DNA of 35,856 nt, from NCBI GenBank assembly GCA_001507915.1, contig LGER01000016.1, positions 1-35,856 on the forward strand, written 5' to 3'. This stretch comes from Desulfonauticus sp. 38_4375. GTDB taxonomy: Bacteria > Desulfobacterota > Desulfovibrionia > Desulfovibrionales > Desulfonatronovibrionaceae. The position numbers were made by a program, and so were the translations under genes. A model generated the notes under the pieces. The model had not been told where the DNA came from, made no database searches, and saw only the letters and a program-made list of their open reading frames with translations. Each line of letters opens with the position of its first letter. Within the stretch, counting starts at the first letter, position 1. Shown piece by piece: positions 24,387-31,960 of the stretch.

Positions 24387-26027
24387 ATGGCTAGTGGAGA
24401 TGTGAGTAGACCTAGCAATACACCCTTGTGGGTGTTGAGTGTGATCTTGTTGTGTTATGCTGGTATGGTTAAGCTTGGAGTTTTTGATGGAGTGGCCAAA
24501 CTTTTCCATACCCACAAGTCCTTAGACCTTCAGTTTATTTTGAGCTTGATTGCTGGGGGTGTTGGTTTCGTAGCTGCCTTTTTAAGGCAAGTTAGAATGG
24601 GCAAGCCCCAAACCAATTTTGATAAGTTTGTCCTGGAAACCATTCCTGGAATTTTATTTATTTTACTTTTGGCCATGTTTATTCGCTGGTATCTAGAGCC
24701 AGTAGTTATTATTCTAAGTAAAAACATAGAACCTGTTATTGGTTTTAGTATCTATAAAATTTTAAATTTAAACTATGTAGTTTTGGGTATTTTGGTTGGT
24801 ATTATTGTTACCAATACCTGGGGCATTCCTGTTTTTGCTGCTTCTGGAGTAAAGACAGCCAGGTTTGTCCTAAAAATGGGAGTTATCCTTTTAGGTGCCC
24901 GTTATTCTTTTGCTGAATTGGCCAAGGTGGGTATGGTTTCTGTTTGGATGATTGGCTTCTTTGTTTTGGGAACAGTATTTTTGGTACTTTGGTTGGGTGG
25001 TATTTTTAAACAACCCAAATCTATGACTGGTGTACTTTCTGCTGGTATGGGGGTTTGTGGAGTATCTGCCACTGTTGCTTGTGCTCCTGTAGTAAGAGCA
25101 AAAAGTTCTGAAATGGCTTATACCATTGGAACCATTTTAGGGTGGGGTGTGTTGTGTATGTTCGCCTTTCCCACCATTGGTAAGATTGCTGGAATGAATC
25201 CTACTCAATTTGGTGCCTGGGCTGGAACAGGTATCTTAAACTCTGCACAGGTAGCTGCTGCAGCTTTGGCCTTTAATGCAGTGGATATTCATACCCTTAA
25301 GGTCGCTGAAATTTTTAACATCACCAGAGTACTCTTTTTGCCCATTATTGTGCTTATTTTAGCTGCTTGGTATGGAAAATCCAATGGAACAAAACTTTCT
25401 TTTAAAGAAGTTGTTATTGATAAATTCCCCATTTTTGTTTTAGGCTTTTTGTTGTTGTTCTTTTTGTCTTCTATTGGCCTTTTTAGTCCTCCAAGCCACT
25501 ATAAAGGAAAATATTTAGATTTTTCTTACAATAAAAGAACTGAGATAACCCCTGCTGAATTAGCCGTTGTAGGAGAGGCTTTAAACAAGGGCATTCCTGG
25601 GCTCAGTGCTGAAGAGTTAGCAGCTTTACAAGACTTATACAAACAAAGACAAATTGCAGGTGACTTTGAAGTTAGAGATAATAAAAAGCTTTTTGACTCT
25701 CAGGCCAGAAAAAGAATGGAAGCCTTAGAGTCTATTTTGGCTAAGGCTAAGGCTGGTCAAGTTGCTATTTCCAAGGAACTAAAGAGTGCTATTTCCCACG
25801 CAGTAAAACAAGTACATAAAAAATCTAAAACTATTGTAGTACTTACAGATGCCATGATTTGGTTCTTTGCCTATGGTTTAATTGGACTTGGTATGCAAAT
25901 TACTAAGAAAGCTTTAAGTCAGGCAGGTGGATGGCCCTTGGTAATAGGAGCTATCTCTGGTACAGCTAAAGCTGTACTTTCCTTTATTGTGGTTATGTGG
26001 TTTGTAAAGGATGTAGTTTTAAATTAA
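24387..26027 (+). CDS. YeiH-family putative sulfate/anion exporter, long form
   Basis: A 546-residue polytopic membrane protein of the YeiH (UPF0324, 'putative sulfate exporter') family. The family core is seen in 'GIPVFAASGVKTARFVLKMG', 'VILLGARYSF', 'GVLSAGMGVCGVSATVACAPV', 'GWAGTGILNSAQVAAAA'-like text around 277-293, and 'NITRVLFLPIIV'. Usual members have about 350 residues. This one has an extra N-terminal region with two to three helices (about 13-110) and a charged soluble insert at about 366-482, before the final two helices (487-503, 517-540). AAGGAGG stands 6 bases before the ATG. The small ORF at 26049 follows. The transported molecule is not proven; in a sulfate reducer a sulfur oxyanion or organic sulfonate would make sense. 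This is inference. Confidence 0.82.
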   Translation: MASGDVSRPSNTPLWVLSVILLCYAGMVKLGVFDGVAKLFHTHKSLDLQFILSLIAGGVGFVAAFLRQVRMGKPQTNFDKFVLETIPGILFILLLAMFIRWYLEPVVIILSKNIEPVIGFSIYKILNLNYVVLGILVGIIVTNTWGIPVFAASGVKTARFVLKMGVILLGARYSFAELAKVGMVSVWMIGFFVLGTVFLVLWLGGIFKQPKSMTGVLSAGMGVCGVSATVACAPVVRAKSSEMAYTIGTILGWGVLCMFAFPTIGKIAGMNPTQFGAWAGTGILNSAQVAAAALAFNAVDIHTLKVAEIFNITRVLFLPIIVLILAAWYGKSNGTKLSFKEVVIDKFPIFVLGFLLLFFLSSIGLFSPPSHYKGKYLDFSYNKRTEITPAELAVVGEALNKGIPGLSAEELAALQDLYKQRQIAGDFEVRDNKKLFDSQARKRMEALESILAKAKAGQVAISKELKSAISHAVKQVHKKSKTIVVLTDAMIWFFAYGLIGLGMQITKKALSQAGGWPLVIGAISGTAKAVLSFIVVMWFVKDVVLN

Positions 26028-26048
26028 TAAACCAAAGGAGTTACAGAT

Positions 26049-26204
26049 ATGGCTGAGAATATAAACCATGTAGATGAGCAAAAAAAGATGGAGGAAAGAG
26101 CTCTTTCTGTTTTTGCCAGTGAAAGGAATGAAGATCTGTTGGCTTTGGGCCTGGTTTTAATAGTTGTTCTCTTGGTCTTGATTTTTACTAAGTGGTTGGC
26201 CTAA
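26049..26204 (+). CDS. 51-residue single-helix membrane protein
   Basis: A small gene with a good ribosome site (AAAGGAG, 8 bases before the ATG), 21 bases after the transporter gene. The product has a charged N-terminal half (MAENINHVDEQKKMEERALS) and a strongly hydrophobic helix (about residues 29-47, LLALGLVLIVVLLVLIF), ending TKWLA. The N-terminus is probably in the cytoplasm. I know no family for it. Its place between the transporter and a clear terminator makes it a likely partner or regulatory subunit of the transporter, in the manner of many small membrane proteins. Whether it is made cannot be seen from sequence, but codon pattern, ribosome site and terminator all agree. Confidence 0.65.
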   Translation: MAENINHVDEQKKMEERALSVFASERNEDLLALGLVLIVVLLVLIFTKWLA

Positions 26205-26212
26205 ATCGCCTT

Positions 26213-26250
26213 AGGCAGGGTGAGTTGCCTCACCCTGCCTATATCTTTTT
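26213..26250 (+). terminator. Intrinsic terminator
   Basis: A perfect 12-bp GC-rich stem: AGGCAGGGTGAG (26213-26224), loop TTGC, CTCACCCTGCCT (26229-26240), followed by ATATCTTTTT. It starts 9 bases after the small ORF and should end the transporter transcript. Only 14 bases separate it from the usp start, so the next genes need read-through or a promoter upstream of or inside it. Confidence 0.85.
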
Positions 26251-26264
26251 AAAAAGGATAAGTT

Positions 26265-26717
26265 ATGTTTAACAGAATTTTATTAGCTACTCATGGAACT
26301 CTAGGAGCTCAAAAAGCAGAAGATTTTGTTTTAAAATATTTACAAGAAGATAATTCTGTTGAATTAGTAATTCTTAGTATCATTAACAAAGATTGGCAAT
26401 TTATGATGGGAGATGATTGGTTAAATACTTCTGCAACCAGGAACAAATTTGCTTCCTATGTAGAACAAGAAATTAATGAAGAGATAGATCTTCTTTGGCA
26501 GAGACTTAAAAATAAGTTTAAATCTTTTAAGGTTAATTATACCAGAAAAGTAGGCAGTTTGGAAGAAGCAATTAAAGAAGCAGCTCTGGAAAATAAAGTT
26601 GAAGCAATAGTTATTGGCAGCAGGCAAAAAAAAAGATCCCCAGGTTTTAAAGCTAGGCTGGACTATAAAAAACTCCAGGACAATTTACCCTGTCCTTTAA
26701 TCATAATTCCAGGATAG
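26265..26717 (+). CDS. Universal stress protein family (Usp)
   Basis: A 150-residue single-domain Usp-like protein. It begins MFNRILLATHGTLGAQKAEDF, where a beta strand is followed by 'THGT' in place of the more common D.S motif. It then has an alternating alpha/beta pattern, with 'VEAIVIGSRQKKRSPGFKARL' and a last strand 'CPLIIIPG'. The usual ATP motif G-x2-G-x9-G-S/T is only partly kept (after GSR there is no second glycine at the expected place), so ATP binding is uncertain. It may be a signalling adaptor. An AAAAAGGA site lies before the ATG. It is the first gene of the kinase-containing run and a second Usp-like domain is fused to the kinase at 27577. Confidence 0.8.
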   Translation: MFNRILLATHGTLGAQKAEDFVLKYLQEDNSVELVILSIINKDWQFMMGDDWLNTSATRNKFASYVEQEINEEIDLLWQRLKNKFKSFKVNYTRKVGSLEEAIKEAALENKVEAIVIGSRQKKRSPGFKARLDYKKLQDNLPCPLIIIPG

Positions 26718-26734
26718 TTGGGAGTATAGTTAAG

Positions 26735-27262
26735 ATGGACTTTTTATCTCCCCATATCTGGCATAAAACTAATTTAACTTGGACTACCAATATTTATTCT
26801 AGTTTTTCTCCTTTTGTGCTTGCCAGTTTAAATCCACACTGGGAATTGGAGCAAAAAGAGAAGAATTTGTTTTATGTAAAAGATTTACTTACAGAAAAAG
26901 AATATGAAGCTAAGATAAATATAAGTCTATGGCCAGAGAAGTTTGAATTGGAATTGGAAAATTTGGTTAAAATAGAAGGTCAAAAACAGAATAATAAATT
27001 GGAAATAAGATACATCCCTTATGTTGATGATGAACTTTTTTTAAAGAATTTTAGTTATTGGATTTTAAGTATTAGAGAATATTACAGATTGTTTACGCAA
27101 ATAAATATATTTAATAAAGTTTGGCTCTGGCTTATGAAAAGCATTTGGTTAAAGATGTCTCCAAAACAGAGGAGAATTAGTCATTTAATTATTAAAGCAA
27201 CTTTTGTTGAAATTATTCTAATCGCAGCTCTTATTATAGGATATTTTTATTTTGGGAGGTAA
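26735..27262 (+). CDS. Unknown protein with C-terminal membrane helix
   Basis: A 175-residue protein that I cannot assign. The first 140 residues are polar with many Trp, Phe, Tyr and Lys and alternate like beta strands (WELEQKEKNLFYVKDLL, then 'ISLWPEKFELELENLV'). A basic stretch 'SPKQRRISH' precedes a single hydrophobic helix (about 151-172) that ends GYFYFGR. It has no signal peptide, so the N-terminal part probably stays in the cytoplasm, anchored by its tail. It lies 17 bases after usp and 2 bases before the next gene, so it is clearly part of the cassette. A role as a membrane platform for the Usp or kinase is only a guess. Confidence 0.6.
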   Translation: MDFLSPHIWHKTNLTWTTNIYSSFSPFVLASLNPHWELEQKEKNLFYVKDLLTEKEYEAKINISLWPEKFELELENLVKIEGQKQNNKLEIRYIPYVDDELFLKNFSYWILSIREYYRLFTQINIFNKVWLWLMKSIWLKMSPKQRRISHLIIKATFVEIILIAALIIGYFYFGR

Positions 27263-27264
27263 TT

Positions 27265-27576
27265 ATGTTATCTAAAGGTAGATTGTATAACTTCTTACGT
27301 CATTTTATTATCTGTTTTGGTGGATTGTTTTATGGATTTTCTCCTTTATTTTTTTTATATCAATGTTTTGGTTTATTTTTTGAGCTTCCAGGAGTGTTTT
27401 TGCATAAAATAACTACACCTACGGGACAGTGGTGGATAGAAATTAATTTTAAGCATCAAGTATTTATATCTTTTTGGATATTTTTGTTTTTGATTTCTTT
27501 TATTTATGCTTTGTTCAATTTAAATAATTTTAGACCTTATGCAGACTCTAAGATAAAAAGTTTACCAGGATTTTAA
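27265..27576 (+). CDS. Unknown small two-helix membrane protein
   Basis: A 103-residue protein with two strongly hydrophobic segments (about residues 13-36 and 68-88) joined by a roughly 30-residue loop containing 'ITTPTGQWWIEINFKHQ'. Both ends are basic, so the loop is probably outside and both termini inside. No known family is recognised. A GGGAGG site precedes the ATG. The stop codon is immediately followed by the kinase ATG, with no base between. The tight fit suggests joint production with the kinase, perhaps as its membrane anchor or sensor, but nothing in the sequence proves that. Confidence 0.6.
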   Translation: MLSKGRLYNFLRHFIICFGGLFYGFSPLFFLYQCFGLFFELPGVFLHKITTPTGQWWIEINFKHQVFISFWIFLFLISFIYALFNLNNFRPYADSKIKSLPGF

Positions 27577-28890
27577 ATGTGGGTTCCCTTTAAGGAAATT
27601 AAATTTCCATCAGATATTAAGGTAGAGAATAATAGTTTTTTAGGAGAATATTTAGTAAAAAATAAAATTTATAGAGGAGTTAATTCTGATTTATATTTGT
27701 TAGAAAAAAAAGGTAAGTTTTATGTTTTAAAAACTCAAAATAATTTAGATATAGATGGTTTTCTAGCTTGGCAAAATGAAGCCAGATTTATCAATTTTAA
27801 AGATGATAATAGATTTATATTTCCCTTAGAAGAAAATAACCTAGGACTTATCTTTAAATATTATCCACTGAAAGATTTAAGATGGTTGATTAAAGATAAA
27901 AATATAGGCTTAGCTCAGAAATTAAAATTTCTTGCTTCTTTTTTGTATTTGATAAGTTGTCTACATACTTTAGGTATAGTCCATCATGATTTAAAGCCTG
28001 AAAATATTTTGTGGAATCCCCAGAATAATGAAATTAAATTGTTGGATTTTGGTTTTGCTTGGCTAGAAGGAAGAGATGATTTTTGGAAGGATACCAACTT
28101 ACCTAAAGGCACTCCCGACTATATTGCTCCTGAATGTTTGAAAGGCATAAGAGGTTTAAAGAGTAGTGATGTATTTTCCTTTGGAGTGCTTGCCTATGAA
28201 TTTTTAACAGGTAATCTTCCCTTTATTAAGGCCAAGTCAACTTTGGGAACCAGTTTAAGAAAGTGGCAAAAAATTAAGCCTCTTTCTCAATATGACTTAG
28301 AGTTATCTCCCAAGCTAATAGAAGTAGTTGAGGGTTGCTTAAAGGAAGATTATAAACAAAGACCCGAGATACTGGAAGTAGCAGAAGCTTTTTCTCAGTT
28401 TTCCCCATATGACCTGCTTGCAGATAAAGAAGTTTTTACTTGTAAATTACAGGCCGGGGGTGACCCGTTAGTGCGCAAAGGATATCTAGAAGGAAAGCCC
28501 CTGGTTTGCTGCTTTGTGCGACCTGATAGCCGTTTGTCTTTATTGCTGGAAAAGGGAAAAGCTTTGGCTCAAGAAGGATATGGGGTACTTTTTATTTCCT
28601 TTATTCCAGAAACCCTTACTGAATTTGAAAAGGAAGAGTTTAAAGCCAAACTTTTTGGAAAATTAGCTGGTTTTCTACCTCTTTTAAGACAAGAAAAGCT
28701 TTGCTTTGGTATTAGGCTCTGGAGCACTCCTACTTATACCAATGCTGCTTTGGAGGTTTTAAGAAAATATGAACCTAAAGTAATTTTGCTGGGAAAATCT
28801 AAGCGAGGAAATATTAGTAGTTTTTTTAAGCCTGGGTTGAATAAAAAAATAGGTAAGAGTGAGTTTGCATCTAATTTACTAGTGATTTGA
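27577..28890 (+). CDS. Ser/Thr protein kinase fused to a Usp-like domain
   Basis: A 437-residue soluble protein. Residues about 22-275 form a Hanks-type kinase. It has the ATP lysine K52 (YVLK), the helix-C Glu E68, the catalytic loop HHDLKPEN (Asp138, Asn143), DFG at 157-159, 'KGTPDYIAPE' with APE at 184-186, and 'SSDVFSFGVLAYEFLTG'. The catalytic loop has His in place of the Arg of HRD, a non-RD type often active without activation-loop phosphorylation. The Gly-rich loop is degenerate. Residues about 305-437 have a Usp-like alpha/beta pattern, ending 'VILLGKSKRGNISSFF' and 'ASNLLVI'. There is no membrane helix. Base composition is more AT-rich in the kinase half than in the Usp half. Confidence 0.82.
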   Translation: MWVPFKEIKFPSDIKVENNSFLGEYLVKNKIYRGVNSDLYLLEKKGKFYVLKTQNNLDIDGFLAWQNEARFINFKDDNRFIFPLEENNLGLIFKYYPLKDLRWLIKDKNIGLAQKLKFLASFLYLISCLHTLGIVHHDLKPENILWNPQNNEIKLLDFGFAWLEGRDDFWKDTNLPKGTPDYIAPECLKGIRGLKSSDVFSFGVLAYEFLTGNLPFIKAKSTLGTSLRKWQKIKPLSQYDLELSPKLIEVVEGCLKEDYKQRPEILEVAEAFSQFSPYDLLADKEVFTCKLQAGGDPLVRKGYLEGKPLVCCFVRPDSRLSLLLEKGKALAQEGYGVLFISFIPETLTEFEKEEFKAKLFGKLAGFLPLLRQEKLCFGIRLWSTPTYTNAALEVLRKYEPKVILLGKSKRGNISSFFKPGLNKKIGKSEFASNLLVI

Positions 28891-29600
28891 TGAAAATTTT
28901 AATTTTTGGGGACTTACACGCCAATTTTGCCGCCCTAAAAGAGGTTTTTACTTTTTATAAAGAAGTGAAACCTGATAGGGTTTATTTTTTAGGAGATTTG
29001 GTGGGATATGGCACTGAGCCAAAGGAGTGTTTGGATTTTACTTTAGAATGGAAAAATATTAATTTAATCCAAGGCAATCATGACCGAGCAGTTGCTGGAG
29101 ATTTTATTGGTTTAGATAGATACTCTTCCTTTGCCTTTAATTCTTTGTTATGGACTCAAGAGGTGCTAGAAGATTACTATAAAAAATTTTTAAATTCACT
29201 CCCTCTGACTCTTACTTATGAAGATATGGGCTTTGTTCACTCCTCTTTTTTTAATCCTAAAAAGTTTCCTTATATTAAAACCAATATAAGAGCTTGGTAT
29301 GAACTTTTTAGAGCAAAGCAAAAAATAATTTTCACTGGACATACCCATAAAGTGAAAATATGGGAGAAATATGGCTATAAAATTAAATTTTTGGGAAAAA
29401 TTCAGCCAGAAAGCAAAATCTTTTTAAATAAGAAAAATAAGTACTTAGTTCAATGTGGTAGTTCTGGGTTTCAGACTGGGGTTTCTGATGTGTTTGTTTT
29501 TGATGTTAAAGAATATAGTTTACAATTTTTTAAACTTAGGTACAAAGCTAAGAGAAATAAAAATATTAATTTTAATATAGAAGTTCCTACTTTAATTTAA
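28890..29600 (+). CDS. Calcineurin-like metallophosphoesterase
   Basis: A 236-residue enzyme of the YfcE/PrpE-like metallophosphoesterase group. All five metal-binding blocks are visible: GDLHAN (D8, H10), GDLVGYG (D36), GNHDR (N63, H64), a mid-protein His in FVHSS, and GHTH near residue 150. These bind two metal ions. Substrate could be a phosphoprotein, a cyclic nucleotide or a dinucleotide. Being directly downstream of a Ser/Thr kinase, with the stop and start overlapping in TGATG, it may be the opposing phosphatase, as with PrpE-like enzymes. ATG 28890 is chosen over a TTG one codon earlier. No helices or signal peptide. Confidence 0.85.
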   Translation: MKILIFGDLHANFAALKEVFTFYKEVKPDRVYFLGDLVGYGTEPKECLDFTLEWKNINLIQGNHDRAVAGDFIGLDRYSSFAFNSLLWTQEVLEDYYKKFLNSLPLTLTYEDMGFVHSSFFNPKKFPYIKTNIRAWYELFRAKQKIIFTGHTHKVKIWEKYGYKIKFLGKIQPESKIFLNKKNKYLVQCGSSGFQTGVSDVFVFDVKEYSLQFFKLRYKAKRNKNINFNIEVPTLI

Positions 29601-31955
29601 ATGAAGTTGAGTTTGCAATCTAAATTTTTCTTAGGAGTTGCTTCCTTCTGTTTGTTTCTGTCTATCATTTTTATTTTAACTTTATATTTTCATATGAAAA
29701 ATATAGCTTTAGAAGAGGTTAAGGATAAAGCTAATTTAACTATTAGCTATGTAGAAGCTACGCAAAAATATGTAATGTCAGTTTTGCGTCCTAAAATGTT
29801 TAATATACTAGGAAGTAATCAATTTATTATAGAAGCTATGTCTTCTTCTTATATAACTAGAAAAATAGCAGAAAATTTTAATCCCCAAACTGGATATTTT
29901 TATAGAAGAGTATCTATAAATGCCAGAAATAAGAAATACGAAGCCAATGATTTTGAGCGGAAATTAATCACAGAATTTAAAACAAACAAACTTAAGGAAT
30001 GGGAAGGAATAAGAGAAATTGATCATTCTAGCTATTATCTTGTAGTTAGACCTGTTATTTTTGAAAAAAGTTGTCTTAAATGCCATGGCTTGCCTTCGAA
30101 AGCTCCTTTGGAACTTATTAAAAAGTATGGAAATAAGGGTGGATTTTATAGAAAGGAAGGAGAGATTGGAGGAGCTGTAGTTGTTGGTTTGGCTATAGAT
30201 GATATTATGAATAATATTAAAGATGTAACTATTGGCTATATATTTATTTATTCATCTATTTTTTTAATATTTGCTTTTTTAGTTTCTGTTTATTTTAGAC
30301 AAATAATTATTGTTAACTTTAACAATATAACCTCTATTTTTAAGAAACTTTTTGTTGAGGCTAATATTCAGAACAATACAAAGACAGATTTTAGAGACGA
30401 AGTAGAAGAAATGGTTTACAATATTGAAGTTATGGCTACTGAAATATATAAAGCAAGAGAAAAATTAAGGGAATATGCCAATACTTTAGAGGATATGGTA
30501 AAAATTAGAACTAAAAAATTAGAAGAAGAGATAATTTCTAGGAAAAAAGATATAGAGTTATTTATTAAGTTTGTGGATGTACTTAGTAAAAGTAGATCCA
30601 ATGAAGATTTAATCTTCAATATTTTAAAAGCTATAGCTGATAGAATGCAAATTGAAGAAGCTGCTTATGTTTGTATGCTTTATTCTAATAAAAAAATGGT
30701 ATGGTCTAAAACAAATAAAGATATTAAATTCTCTTTACTACCTATAGAAAATTTAAAAGAAGACACTATAGTTCTAGAAGATGGGTGGATTTATATTTTA
30801 GTCCACTCTCAAGACAGGAGATGGGGGACTCTAGTTATTCCAGAAACCAAGTATGCTACTCAAAATAAAGACGTCTTAATTGCCCTTGGAAAACAGATGG
30901 GTATGGCTTTGGAAAGTATTCAGTCTGTAAGTGAACTTATTTATCAATATAAAAACCTTCAGGCTTTATTTGATGGTATTGCTGATCCTCTATTTTTAAT
31001 AGATGAAAATAAAAATATTATTATTCAAAACATTGCATCGTTAAATCTGGATAAGAAAATAAAAAAAGATTTTTGGAAATTATTTTTGAATTCAGAAAAG
31101 ATAAAAAAGGAATTGGACAAATCCTTAACTAACGGAACTTCATCTACTATAAAATGGAATGTAGATAACCTATTTTTTGAAGTAAGTATGTATCCATTGA
31201 TAGAAGATCAGCATGGACTAAAAAGGATGATTATTTATATTAGAGATATAAGCAAAGAAGTAAAGATGCAAGAACAAATTAGAAGAACAGAAAAATTATC
31301 AGCAGTAGGTAAGTTAGCTGCAGGTCTTGCCCATGAAATTAATAATCCTCTAGGAGTAATTTTATGTTATGTTGATTTACTTCGTGAAAGCATTGTAGAT
31401 GAACAGGGTAAAAAGGATTTAGAAGTCATAGAAAAACATACCAAACAGGCTCAAAAGATCTTAAAGGATTTGCTTAATTTTGCCAGGCCCAAGAGTTATT
31501 TTGGTGTGTGTAATTTAGAAGAATTACTTAAAAATATAAGTGAGGTTTTTAAGGTACAGGCCAAGAAAAAAGAAATTGATTTTCAGGTAGAGATAAAATC
31601 TAAATTACCCCTTTTAAAATATGATAGTTCTATTTTAGAGCAAATATTTACTAATTTAATACTTAATGCCTTTGATGTAGTAGAAGAAAAACAAGGGAAG
31701 GTAAAAATTTCTGTGGATGTTAAAGAAGAATTTGTAGTTATTGAGGTGAGAGACAATGGACCTGGCATTCCAGACACAATTGCCAATTTTATCTTTGATC
31801 CATTTTTTACTACAAAAGAGGTGGGCAAGGGAACAGGCTTGGGTTTAGCTGTGGTTTATGGGCTTGTGGAAGAGTTGAAGGGGAAGATAGAATTTTTTAA
31901 TGATAAGGGAGCGGTATTTGTAATTTATCTTCCTTTAAATACAAGTGAGGACTAA
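29601..31955 (+). CDS. Membrane histidine kinase with heme c-type DUF3365 sensor
   Basis: A 784-residue sensor kinase. Membrane helices lie at about 9-30 and 211-231, and enclose a periplasmic Tll0287/DUF3365-like domain. This domain has the heme c motif C158-L-K-C161-H162 and ends '[16 protein letters not shown]'. A HAMP-like and coiled-coil part (about 232-315), a GAF-like domain (about 320-440) and a PAS-like domain (about 450-555) follow. Then come HisKA with phospho-acceptor His578 in [11 protein letters not shown], and the ATPase with '[10 protein letters not shown]', 'DNGPGIPD' and '[13 protein letters not shown]'. The start follows the previous stop with no gap. It probably reads redox state or a small gas through heme and passes the phosphate to the regulator encoded next. 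Confidence 0.87.
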   Translation: MKLSLQSKFFLGVASFCLFLSIIFILTLYFHMKNIALEEVKDKANLTISYVEATQKYVMSVLRPKMFNILGSNQFIIEAMSSSYITRKIAENFNPQTGYFYRRVSINARNKKYEANDFERKLITEFKTNKLKEWEGIREIDHSSYYLVVRPVIFEKSCLKCHGLPSKAPLELIKKYGNKGGFYRKEGEIGGAVVVGLAIDDIMNNIKDVTIGYIFIYSSIFLIFAFLVSVYFRQIIIVNFNNITSIFKKLFVEANIQNNTKTDFRDEVEEMVYNIEVMATEIYKAREKLREYANTLEDMVKIRTKKLEEEIISRKKDIELFIKFVDVLSKSRSNEDLIFNILKAIADRMQIEEAAYVCMLYSNKKMVWSKTNKDIKFSLLPIENLKEDTIVLEDGWIYILVHSQDRRWGTLVIPETKYATQNKDVLIALGKQMGMALESIQSVSELIYQYKNLQALFDGIADPLFLIDENKNIIIQNIASLNLDKKIKKDFWKLFLNSEKIKKELDKSLTNGTSSTIKWNVDNLFFEVSMYPLIEDQHGLKRMIIYIRDISKEVKMQEQIRRTEKLSAVGKLAAGLAHEINNPLGVILCYVDLLRESIVDEQGKKDLEVIEKHTKQAQKILKDLLNFARPKSYFGVCNLEELLKNISEVFKVQAKKKEIDFQVEIKSKLPLLKYDSSILEQIFTNLILNAFDVVEEKQGKVKISVDVKEEFVVIEVRDNGPGIPDTIANFIFDPFFTTKEVGKGTGLGLAVVYGLVEELKGKIEFFNDKGAVFVIYLPLNTSED

Positions 31956-31960
31956 AGGAA

